A DNA stretch of 27,307 nt from Acetobacter sp. UBA5411 (GTDB lineage: Bacteria > Pseudomonadota > Alphaproteobacteria > Acetobacterales > Acetobacteraceae), in the NCBI RefSeq assembly GCF_002409645.1, contig NZ_DHNR01000032.1, positions 24,972 to 52,278 of the forward strand. The letters run 5' to 3'. The notes under the pieces were generated by a model. The model was not told where the DNA came from, searched no databases, and was given only the letters and a program-made list of their open reading frames with translations. Position 1 is the stretch's first letter; each line of letters starts with the position of its first letter. Both the position numbers and the translations under genes were made by a program. This document shows, piece after piece, positions 1 to 6,834 of this stretch.

Positions 1-531
1 CGCTCCCTGCCCTATGACCTGTTCTATGCCTGCGGTCATCCGTCCCGTCCCCTCCGTGAGATCTGCGGTCGGGAGTGGAATATGGATGATTTTATTGGAC
101 TAATCGGCGCCCGCCTGCCGTCTCTCCGCATGGCGTTGGGCGGAATTGAGAGACGTCCCCATTTTTCAGGCGCACAATATCAACAGGTTCTGGAAACCAG
201 CGCCATAGGGCTGAATATTTCCAGACGCGCTGATTATTACCTCTATACGTCTGATCGTATCGCGCATCTGGCGGGAAACGGGTGTGTTGTGGCGATTGAA
301 CGGGCGACGGGTTACACGGATTACTTCTCGGACGAGGAAATGCTGTTCTTTTCCGATCTTGACGAACTGATCGAAAAGATTGCCCGTCTTTCCGCCGAAC
401 CTGAATTGCGCATGCGGACAGGCACAGCCGGTCGCGCCCGTTATGCCCAGCGTTTCAACGAGCAGGCAGTCGCCCAGTTCATGATCGACGTGATCATGGA
501 TGAGTGCGCGCCGGAAGCGATGCCCTGGTGA
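1..531 (+). CDS. Glycosyltransferase family 1-type protein, C-terminal part (5' end outside window)
   Basis: The reading frame is open from base 1, so this is a 3' fragment of about 176 residues. It resembles the C-terminal half of CgeB-like/Glyco_trans_1_2 glycosyltransferases: a segment with LNISRRADYY, then the nucleotide-sugar side of the fold with AHLAGNGCVVAIE, and a C-terminal helical stretch (LIEKIARLSAEPELR) ending in an RYAQRFN segment. Such proteins add sugars to surface polysaccharides in the cytoplasm. The stop codon overlaps the GTG start of the next gene (GTGA), so the two are probably co-transcribed and translationally coupled. Donor and acceptor cannot be read from the sequence. 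The family call is moderately sure; the exact activity is unknown. Confidence 0.7.
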   Translation, partial: RSLPYDLFYACGHPSRPLREICGREWNMDDFIGLIGARLPSLRMALGGIERRPHFSGAQYQQVLETSAIGLNISRRADYYLYTSDRIAHLAGNGCVVAIERATGYTDYFSDEEMLFFSDLDELIEKIARLSAEPELRMRTGTAGRARYAQRFNEQAVAQFMIDVIMDECAPEAMPW

Positions 532-1730
532 AGACTGTGCTCGCCTCCCCCCGTCTTCTGACGCAGCTGTGGCGCACGGACCGTCGGACGCTCCTGCATG
601 AGCTGATGCTTTTCTTTATTGGCTCGGGCTTCATTCTGCCCAATGAGCCTGTCTGGTCGGATGTTTTCTACATCGGGATCATTCCACTTTTCATCTACGC
701 AGTCTGTAAAAAAGACTTTGATCTTCACCTGAAATCCTGTCCGGCTCCGCTTCTTGCTGCGGGCGGCGTCATGATCGCTTTCTGTCTCAGCATCGTGCTG
801 AATGTGGCCACTCCCTCACTGATAGGTCCGGCCGCTTTCTGGATGTGGAATATCATCTGCACATCCATTTTCGTCTTTCTTCTGACGGACGCCTTTGCGA
901 AACAGGCTGATTACCGGGAGCGTCTCATCACACTGATGATCGGGGCGGGCATGATCAATATCGCAATCGCCCTGCCCCTGCGTCTCGGGTTTCAGCCCCT
1001 TCCCTGGGAAGGCGACATTCTCAGAATGCAGGGATGGGGACTGACGCGACACCCTATTCTTGGTGCTGTCATCATGGGCAGTGTCCTGCTGATGGCGCTG
1101 TCCCGCGCTCTTTCCCGGCATCACTGGCGTGACTGGGCGGCGACGCTGGCCGCACTGGTTTTTGTTCTTCTGACGGGTAGCCGGGGGCCATTGATCGGCA
1201 TTCTTCTGGCCGTGCCGGTTCTGGCTGGCATGAAATACCCAAAAACCATCCTGACCGCCCTGCCCGTCCTTGCGGTCATCACAGCAATTGGGTTGCGTGC
1301 GGATGTCGGCGTTTTCCATCTTGTACAGGAACAGATCGGTCGCGGAGACTCCCATCGTTTCATGCTGTGGTCTCTCGCATGGAATGATATTTGCCAGATG
1401 CCCGTATTCGGACACGGGCCAGCCGCGAAATTCAACACACCGGGTGAGCCATTTCCCCACAATCTGATTCTTTCCACTTGGCTGTACGCCGGTACAGTCG
1501 GGGTTGTCGCTCTTCTGCTCTATCTGGGCACCGTGTGCAGGAGCCTGTTTTCGTCTTTTGACAAGGCCGCTCGCCCGCTGAGCATTGCCATTCTGATTCA
1601 CACACTGGTCAGTTCGATGACGGATTTTGCGCAGGTTGTGAAAGGACCGGCCCCCATGTGGTACATGTTCTGGCTGGCCACGATCTTCGCCGCACAGATC
1701 GCCCCGCGGTCGAAAGCACCTGCGGAATGA
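528..1730 (+). CDS. O-antigen ligase / Wzy-like polysaccharide polymerase family membrane protein
   Basis: A protein of about 400 residues with around ten hydrophobic segments. Near the C terminus it has the family signature of a large periplasmic loop, GHGPAAKFNTPGEPFPHN, followed by the hydrophobic LILSTWLYAGTVGVVALLL. The G-x-G...PHN...G pattern is typical of the Wzy_C/WaaL superfamily, which joins or polymerises lipid-linked glycans on the periplasmic face of the inner membrane. The chosen GTG start overlaps the upstream stop by the GTGA arrangement; another GTG at 504 would add 8 residues but has no better ribosome site. The link to the upstream glycosyltransferase supports a polysaccharide role. 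Ligase and polymerase cannot be told apart here. Confidence 0.75.
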   Translation: MKTVLASPRLLTQLWRTDRRTLLHELMLFFIGSGFILPNEPVWSDVFYIGIIPLFIYAVCKKDFDLHLKSCPAPLLAAGGVMIAFCLSIVLNVATPSLIGPAAFWMWNIICTSIFVFLLTDAFAKQADYRERLITLMIGAGMINIAIALPLRLGFQPLPWEGDILRMQGWGLTRHPILGAVIMGSVLLMALSRALSRHHWRDWAATLAALVFVLLTGSRGPLIGILLAVPVLAGMKYPKTILTALPVLAVITAIGLRADVGVFHLVQEQIGRGDSHRFMLWSLAWNDICQMPVFGHGPAAKFNTPGEPFPHNLILSTWLYAGTVGVVALLLYLGTVCRSLFSSFDKAARPLSIAILIHTLVSSMTDFAQVVKGPAPMWYMFWLATIFAAQIAPRSKAPAE

Positions 1731-1760
1731 ATGTCTTTGCTCTCTTCTGGTCTGACCGTT

Positions 1761-1787
1761 CTGACAGGTGCCGATATGGTTTATAAT
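1761..1787 (+). promoter_or_regulatory. Possible promoter for the nfu gene
   Basis: A perfect TATAAT at 1782-1787 is preceded by CTGACA at 1761-1766. The 15-base spacer is shorter than ideal. It would give an untranslated leader of roughly 220 bases before the ATG at 2016. This is pattern matching only. Confidence 0.2.
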
Positions 1788-2015
1788 GGCTGAGTTTCTC
1801 TTGAGGGCTGATATCGCTCAGAGCCTTGCGTAGGAGGAAAGACGCTCTCGCCTGCCATGCAACAGGGAGCTGATATTACCGGGGAGGGCTTGCGTTTCCG
1901 GAGCGGCTGGCTCATCTCCTGAAAGAGATACAGGACTCAAGAAGTCCTCTTTTATGGCCGGGACGCTTTAACTGGCAGAATCAGCGCCGGTGATGCGCCT
2001 GAAGGAGAGTTTGTC

Positions 2016-2579
2016 ATGTTTATCGAAACCGAGGGTACACCCAACCCCAACACTCTGAAATTCCTTCCCGGCCGTGACGTGACCGGTGAGACCGGCACCA
2101 TTGACTTCATCGATGCCGACGCTGTCGCAGGACGGTCTCTGCTGGCTGAGGCTCTCTTTGAATTGCCGGGCGTCTCGCGGGTGTTCATGGGATCAGACTT
2201 TGTCTCCGTGACCAAGGCGGACTCCGAAGACTGGGCCGAGCTCAAGCCGCTGGTGCTTTCTGCTTTGGTGGACCACTTTGTCTCTGGTCGTCCGACTGTC
2301 GAGGTCGGTGCTGCCTCGGTTGAAGATCCCGTCATGCCGGGCGATGAAGAGATCGTGCAGCAGATCAAGGAGCTTCTTGAGACCCGCGTACGTCCGGCCG
2401 TTGCCAGTGATGGTGGCGATATTGTTTTCCGTGGATACCGGGAAGGCATTGTCCGTCTGAGCATGCAGGGCGCCTGCTCTGGCTGTCCGTCTTCAGGTGC
2501 AACGCTCAAGCACGGCGTCGAGAACATGCTCCGGCATTACGTTCCGGAAATCGTTTCCGTGGAGCAGGTTGTCGACTGA
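2016..2579 (+). CDS. NifU/Nfu family iron-sulfur cluster carrier protein
   Basis: A 187-residue protein with two domains. Residues 1-90 are an Nfu_N domain (begins FIETEGTPNPNTLKFLPG, a hallmark of mitochondrial/alphaproteobacterial Nfu1). Residues about 110-187 are a NifU C-terminal domain with the cluster-binding CSGC motif (Cys154, Cys157) preceded by RPAVASDGGDI. Family members bind a labile 4Fe-4S cluster and pass it to client enzymes such as respiratory and lipoyl-synthesis proteins in the cytoplasm. The ATG is preceded by AAGGAGAG at a good distance, which fixes the start. The gene stands alone and converges on the aldo/keto reductase. Confidence 0.93.
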   Translation: MFIETEGTPNPNTLKFLPGRDVTGETGTIDFIDADAVAGRSLLAEALFELPGVSRVFMGSDFVSVTKADSEDWAELKPLVLSALVDHFVSGRPTVEVGAASVEDPVMPGDEEIVQQIKELLETRVRPAVASDGGDIVFRGYREGIVRLSMQGACSGCPSSGATLKHGVENMLRHYVPEIVSVEQVVD

Positions 2580-2591
2580 CACTGTTGAAGT

Positions 2592-2669
2592 GTCCCGATA
2601 AGATCTACGATTTTTTCGGGACGCATCATTTTCAAAAGCTTTTTGAAAAAAGCTTTACCAAAAACTTTT
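2592..2669 (+). repeat. Two-hairpin intergenic repeat, copy 1
   Basis: The element starts 12 bases after the nfu stop. The first hairpin has arms GTCCCGA (2592-2598) and TCGGGAC (2616-2622). The second is AAAGCTT/AAGCTTT around TTTGAAAA (2635-2656), followed by the shared tail ACCAAAAACTTTT (2657-2669). The second hairpin and tail recur almost unchanged at 18027-18061 and 24972-25005, in the same orientation. Confidence 0.8.
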
Positions 2670-2717
2670 CTGTTTTCGCGAAGAGTCTGCGGACAGGTAT
2701 CCTACCGACGATGATAC

Positions 2718-2760
2718 AAAAAGAGCGTGTCTTCCATTCCAGTGAAGACACGCTCTTTTT
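2718..2760. terminator. Bidirectional rho-independent terminator
   Basis: A perfect 17-bp inverted repeat (arms 2718-2734 and 2744-2760) encloses a 9-base loop. The stem starts with five A and ends with five T, so it gives a U-run on either strand. It sits between the convergent nfu and aldo/keto reductase genes and should stop transcription from both sides. Confidence 0.93.
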
Positions 2761-2767
2761 TATGAAA

Positions 2768-3604
2768 TCAGAACTCTTCGTAAACAGCAGGGTCCTGACC
2801 CTTCAACCGTCCATCCGGACGGGCCAGTGAAGCAATGTTCTTCATATCGTCTTCGGTCAGGGCAAAATCAAAAATGGATTTGTTTTCCATCTGACGCTTG
2901 TGGCTGGCAGCCTTCGGAATAGGCACACATCCCAGTTGATGGTGCCAACGCAGAATAACCTGTGCGACCGACTTCTTGTGATGCTCAGCGATCTTTTCCA
3001 GAACCGGGTTCGTGAGGAGATCGTTGGCTCGGCCCAACGGACTCCATGACTGCGTCAGGATGCCGTGCTTCTTGTTATAGGCCCGCATGTCCTCCTGCGG
3101 GAAATACGGATGAAGCTCGATCTGGTTGATGCTCGGTAAAACACCAGTCTCTTCCTTCAGCCGATCAATATGCTCGGGCAGGAAATTACAGACCGCAATG
3201 GATTTTATATAGCCGCGCTTCTTGGCTTCAATCAGCGCCTTCCAGGCTTCGACATACAGCCCCTGTTTCGGATTGGGCCAGTGGATATAATAAAGATCGT
3301 AATAGTCGAGCTGGGCGCGATAGAGAGATTCTTCAATCGTCAGAATCGCTTCGTCAAACTTGTGATGCCGTCGGGGAAGTTTTGAAGCGATACGCAGATG
3401 CTCGCGCTTGTGGCCACTTTCACGAACAGCCTTTCCGACCGCACCCTCATTCTCATAATTGAAGGCGCTATCAAGGGCATGGTACCCCGCCTCGATGGCG
3501 CTTTTCATGCCATCGACACCGGGTTTGCCATTCATTTTATAGGTTCCGAACGTCAGAACGGGAAACGACAGTCCGTCATTCAATGTAAGATCAGGAATAT
3601 GCAC
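2768..3604 (-). CDS. Aldo/keto reductase (2,5-diketo-gluconate reductase-like)
   Basis: A 278-residue NAD(P)H-dependent reductase of the AKR superfamily, a cytoplasmic TIM barrel. The catalytic tetrad is visible: Asp45 (in DSAFNY), Tyr50, Lys75 (IASKLP) and His108 (YYIHWP). Later family marks are SIAVCNFLPEHIDRL, PSINQIELHPYFPQ, a WSPLGR stretch and the cofactor-binding IPKAASHKRQMEN. The nearest subgroup is probably the 2,5-diketo-D-gluconate/methylglyoxal reductases, but the substrate is not fixed by sequence. The start is GTG (complement of 3602-3604) with GGGAGAT upstream at a good spacing. A strong-looking promoter with several dyads lies upstream, which suggests induced expression. Confidence 0.92.
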   Translation of the reverse strand: MHIPDLTLNDGLSFPVLTFGTYKMNGKPGVDGMKSAIEAGYHALDSAFNYENEGAVGKAVRESGHKREHLRIASKLPRRHHKFDEAILTIEESLYRAQLDYYDLYYIHWPNPKQGLYVEAWKALIEAKKRGYIKSIAVCNFLPEHIDRLKEETGVLPSINQIELHPYFPQEDMRAYNKKHGILTQSWSPLGRANDLLTNPVLEKIAEHHKKSVAQVILRWHHQLGCVPIPKAASHKRQMENKSIFDFALTEDDMKNIASLARPDGRLKGQDPAVYEEF

Positions 3605-3711
3605 TGGTGATCTCCCAAATGATTATGATTACCTGAATGCCTGATACGACATCATGCCCGAACAGAGTGCCAGACAGCCCCGATTGTATCGGGTGCAGGC
3701 GCATTCATACG

Positions 3712-3726
3712 ACAGCGTTACGCTGT
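3712..3726. promoter_or_regulatory. 15-bp palindrome at the predicted transcription start
   Basis: ACAGCGT-T-ACGCTGT is a perfect palindrome. It covers about +1 to +15 of the predicted aldo/keto reductase transcript, a common place for a repressor operator. It could instead act as an RNA hairpin at the 5' end of the message. Confidence 0.4.
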
Positions 3727-3732
3727 GTTGTC

Positions 3733-3761
3733 ACGATAAAAATATAACCAGCGACTGGCAA
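3733..3761 (-). promoter_or_regulatory. Predicted sigma70-type promoter of the aldo/keto reductase
   Basis: Read on the minus strand, TTGCCA (3756-3761) and TATCGT (3733-3738) are 17 bases apart. The start of transcription would be near 3726, giving a leader of about 120 bases. The sites match 5/6 and 4/6 of the consensus. Confidence 0.45.
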
Positions 3762-3798
3762 TGAAGTTGCAGAATGATGTGACATGCAACTTCATTGC
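3758..3798. promoter_or_regulatory. 14-bp inverted repeat overlapping the predicted -35 box
   Basis: Arms GCAATGAAGTTGCA (3758-3771) and TGCAACTTCATTGC (3785-3798) match perfectly around a 13-base spacer. The left arm overlaps the predicted -35 box of the aldo/keto reductase promoter, so a dimeric regulator may bind here. The regulator is unknown; none is encoded next to it. Confidence 0.45.
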
Positions 3799-3964
3799 GC
3801 TCTCTTTGAACAATGGAAACATGGGCAAATGTTGCCCCCGCACAGCATGACAGCACTCAGCTGAACCGCATCTTCAAAGACGCAGCACAGTATCAGGCAG
3901 AGCGTTCAAGCCGTCAGGCAAATGGCGCAATCCACTCGGTGACTCCAGACAACAATTCAGGCAG

Positions 3965-5161
3965 TCATGTCCTGCGATAGAGCCGTCGCCACACTGTTTC
4001 GGCGGGCCCAGCCCATCCCCGGCTGCACCAGAACCGGGCTGCAACAGCCTGTAACAGCACCAGAAAACCGGCCAGCGCCATAAGCGGAGCATACGTCACA
4101 TCGCCGTAATATCCCGGTGCTGCAAACAAACAGAGCCGGGCCAGAAGTGACTGGCTGAGATAGGCAGTGAGCGCCAGCCGTCCCACAGGAGCCAGCATAT
4201 CCTGCATTTTTCTCGTGTGCGCCACGATCCAAAGCCATCCCAAGGCTCCCAACGGTGCGACCAGCAACCGCATTGTGACGGACAGAAAGGCCAGATCTGT
4301 CGGGCGCAGACCTCCATGCACAGGGAATTTGCCAATCTGCATCAGGGCCAATGGCAGGGAAACCAGCACAGCCACGATCCCGCCGACCAGAAACCACTGG
4401 TCCCGTGGACAGGTTGTGCGTGGGAGAAAACGGTTTGCACGCCACAATCCCATCCCGATCAACATCAGAGGGCCGCTAGTCAGCATTACGGAGGGAAGTG
4501 TCTGCGGAAGCGTGGTGAGCCAGTCCGTCGCATTCTCTTTTATCAGGGAAAGGAATGGAGATGGTGGAAGCCGTAAAGTCTGGATGAGGGGCTCTGCGAT
4601 GTGACCGCCGTTCCACAGCGCAACCAGCCCATCAATCCGCAACAAACCAACCCCCACCGCATAAGCCGCCACGCCAACGATCAACAGGCGACGTGCCGAC
4701 CAGCAACGGCAGGGACGCAGGATCAACCCGGTCAGCGCATAGGGCAGAAGAATATCGCCCCACCACAGCAGCGCGCCATGCAACACACCGAAAACGGCCA
4801 GCCAGCAGAGTCGCCGGGTCAGGCGGGCATTGGCTACGGGGTCATGGCCATCACCACCCACCCAGAGCATGGAAAGACCGAACAGAAGGGAAAAGAGCGC
4901 CACAAACCGGCCCTGCATGAGAGTCTGTTCAGCGACCCACAGCAACTGGTCTGTCTGCGACGCCAAGGCAGGAAGTCGTTCAGCCTGACTCAATGGCGCA
5001 ACAAAACCGGGCGCATTGCACAGCCCTATGCCGAGGATACCCAGCCCCCGTGCGGCATCAATAATGACGTAACGGTCCTGTCGACGGTCTTTATGCCGGT
5101 CTTTGGTGACGTCAGCCGGTAATCTGGGCACTGCGGATGCGAAGGGCTGCATGCACGGCAT
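3965..5161 (-). CDS. DUF418-family integral membrane protein
   Basis: A 398-residue polytopic membrane protein. After a charged N-terminal stretch comes the family opening VIIDAARGLGILGI. Several hydrophobic helices follow, and the C-terminal DUF418 signature is clear: GRLALTAYLSQSLL, then the end WAGPAETVWRRLYR. Proteins of this family are thought to be transporters or acyltransferase-like, but none is well characterised, so no reaction is claimed. The ATG at 5161 lies 50 bases inside the upstream sulfotransferase gene; an ATG at 5152 is an alternative. The overlap implies translational coupling and a shared job with the sulfotransferase genes. Confidence 0.82.
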   Translation of the reverse strand: MPCMQPFASAVPRLPADVTKDRHKDRRQDRYVIIDAARGLGILGIGLCNAPGFVAPLSQAERLPALASQTDQLLWVAEQTLMQGRFVALFSLLFGLSMLWVGGDGHDPVANARLTRRLCWLAVFGVLHGALLWWGDILLPYALTGLILRPCRCWSARRLLIVGVAAYAVGVGLLRIDGLVALWNGGHIAEPLIQTLRLPPSPFLSLIKENATDWLTTLPQTLPSVMLTSGPLMLIGMGLWRANRFLPRTTCPRDQWFLVGGIVAVLVSLPLALMQIGKFPVHGGLRPTDLAFLSVTMRLLVAPLGALGWLWIVAHTRKMQDMLAPVGRLALTAYLSQSLLARLCLFAAPGYYGDVTYAPLMALAGFLVLLQAVAARFWCSRGWAGPAETVWRRLYRRT

Positions 5162-6545
5162 CAGCCTGTTCCAGAAGCGACTGGTTTGCTCCGCTTACAG
5201 TGCGCGGCGTGGCCACGCGCAAACTCGACAGATCCCAGTCTGAAGGAAGCGCAAGCCTGTGCGATAATGCTGGGGAAAGAGTGACTTTCTCTGTGCAGAC
5301 GGTTTCGTAGTCAACGAAGACCTGTCGTGCCTGAACGGCCTCGTCCGCGTTGAGCAGGGCTGAATAGACGCTGATCCACAGCTGGAGCCAGTAGTCTATG
5401 GAGCCTCGATCACCATCTGTCGCAGGGTGGCCGGGGAACAGAAAAGGTCGCTGGTCTCCGCCAAAGTCGTAATGGCCCAGCCAGCGCATGAACTCCAGCC
5501 GGAATGGATCATCGGCGGCCAGTTGTAGCGCCTGCTCATGCTGACGACGTAGCGACTCCGCCTGTTGCAGCGGAGCGCGAAAGGGATGGACCAGCACGGC
5601 CTGCGGAAACGCTTCGATCAGCGCGGGCAGGCGCAGCACATTGGCGTTGTTCTTCGAGAGATAGCGCGCACCGCCATAACGACGACGGATCAATCCGACA
5701 TAATCACGGAAAGCATCCACTGTTTCAGGCAATGGCGGAACGGGGGAAAGCCCATCGGCCCCCACATAACGCTTGCCCTCGAAATGACGCCAGAAGACTT
5801 CTTCAATCGCTTCCGCGCTATCAAGATCATGGAGAATGCCGTCGCCATGACCTCGTTCCGACTGTTCCACCTGACGCTTGAAACCTGCTGACAGTTTGGC
5901 CCAGCTATTGGGCGCGAGCGGAAACGGCAGATCGCGATAGGTGAGGGATGCCATGCCATACTGCTCATGCAGCAGGCGCGTCAGAATGGTCGTGCCTGCT
6001 CGCGCAAGGCCCGTGACGAACAGCGGACCGGGCTGAGGCGTTTCATCTTTCCACGGTTTGAAGCGTGCCCGCTCGATATCGAAGGAGATCTCCAGCATGG
6101 CGCGATTGCCCAACGCCACACGCTGCAACAGGCGCTCCGACCCCGGGCCTTTCTCACCTCCCGAAGCAGACGCGGCATTCCGGAAATGGCGGCGCGTAAA
6201 CAGGTACGCAAGCGAGATCACCAGCAGCGCCACGCGCGTGGGCCAGTGTGTAAAGGCCTGCGCGAACCCATAAGGCCACAGCCTGTCCACCGCCATCGCC
6301 AGAATCAGGGGAGCCGCGACCACCGCAATCAGCGTCAGTCCCCGGAGGGATTGCGCCATGAGGCGGCCGGACATCAGCCGCATCGCGCGTTCCTTGGCCC
6401 ATTCGGACACATGACGGCGCGTGACGATACGGGTGGCGCGTCGACCCAATCGGTTCACGTCCATCAGGCAACGCAGAACACCGGTCGCCCAGACCAGCTC
6501 AATGGATGCCAGCGTGGCCAGCAACAGAACGACGACGCCGATCAA
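5112..6545 (-). CDS. Membrane-anchored sulfotransferase-family protein
   Basis: A 477-residue protein. Residues 1-22, about 66-88 and about 102-117 are hydrophobic, so the N terminus is probably membrane-embedded. The C-terminal catalytic part has the PAPS 5'-phosphosulfate loop PLFVTGLARAGTT (about 174-186) and a 3'-phosphate region with Lys298 (YLSKNN), FPQAVLVHPFRAP and Ser331. The usual RDP is RAP here. Known members move sulfate from PAPS to hydroxyl groups of sugars or lipids. The only in-frame start before the upstream stop is TTG at 6545, with AGGGGCAG before it. It lies 40 bases after the small YMGPG gene and overlaps the DUF418 gene. The acceptor is unknown. Confidence 0.8.
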   Translation of the reverse strand: MIGVVVLLLATLASIELVWATGVLRCLMDVNRLGRRATRIVTRRHVSEWAKERAMRLMSGRLMAQSLRGLTLIAVVAAPLILAMAVDRLWPYGFAQAFTHWPTRVALLVISLAYLFTRRHFRNAASASGGEKGPGSERLLQRVALGNRAMLEISFDIERARFKPWKDETPQPGPLFVTGLARAGTTILTRLLHEQYGMASLTYRDLPFPLAPNSWAKLSAGFKRQVEQSERGHGDGILHDLDSAEAIEEVFWRHFEGKRYVGADGLSPVPPLPETVDAFRDYVGLIRRRYGGARYLSKNNANVLRLPALIEAFPQAVLVHPFRAPLQQAESLRRQHEQALQLAADDPFRLEFMRWLGHYDFGGDQRPFLFPGHPATDGDRGSIDYWLQLWISVYSALLNADEAVQARQVFVDYETVCTEKVTLSPALSHRLALPSDWDLSSLRVATPRTVSGANQSLLEQADAVHAALRIRSAQITG

Positions 6546-6585
6546 CCGTGCTGCCCCTGAAGTCTTTCAGTCCTGCCGGATGGTT

Positions 6586-6834
6586 TCACGACTGCGACGT
6601 GGATTGCCGGTTATTCACCGCAGCGCTACCACCGCGCATACGGCGCAACATGCGCTTGAACGGATACCAGACCACCGAAACGATCGCGAGCAGCACCGCA
6701 CCCACGATCCCCAGCGCGCTGCCGATCGCACCGAGTCCGAGGCCCGGGCCCATGTAGGCGAGCGCTGGAGTCGGTCCGGCGATGAGCAGGGCGAAAGCGC
6801 CGAGACGACAGAGAGTGGGTGTGGTCAGTTGCAT
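6586..6834 (-). CDS. Small exported/membrane protein with YMGPG motif
   Basis: An 82-residue protein. Residues 1-27 look like a signal peptide ending in PALA. The predicted mature part begins YMGPGLGLGAIGSALGIVGA, a glycine-rich motif followed by a hydrophobic segment (about 40-60) and a basic tail (WYPFKRMLRRMRGG). I recall similar tiny Y[IM]GPG proteins in other proteobacteria, but I know of no assigned function. The ATG overlaps the end of the arylsulfotransferase-like gene by 10 bases. Its place between two sulfotransfer genes suggests an accessory subunit of a membrane complex; that is inference. Confidence 0.75.
   Translation of the reverse strand: MQLTTPTLCRLGAFALLIAGPTPALAYMGPGLGLGAIGSALGIVGAVLLAIVSVVWYPFKRMLRRMRGGSAAVNNRQSTSQS

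Larger units (their letters stand above)
3605..3964. other. Intergenic region with the aldo/keto reductase control region
   Basis: About 360 bases without a confident gene. It holds a minus-strand promoter, three dyads (3679-3693, 3712-3726, 3758-3798) and a possible 55-codon plus-strand frame (3813-3980) listed among the findings. I see no clear terminator for the DUF418 gene, which ends at 3965. Confidence 0.6.

Noticed and set aside
816..1601. 261-codon minus-strand open frame
   Set aside because: Antisense to the O-antigen ligase-like gene; the Gln/Arg-rich translation has no membrane segments or motifs.
1731..2015. Possible small gene or riboswitch before nfu
   Set aside because: Only very short frames and no fold matching a known riboswitch; the imperfect GGCT/AGCC pairing is too weak.
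2585..2830. 81-codon plus-strand frame after nfu
   Set aside because: It reads through the repeat element, the two-way terminator and the end of the aldo/keto reductase gene.
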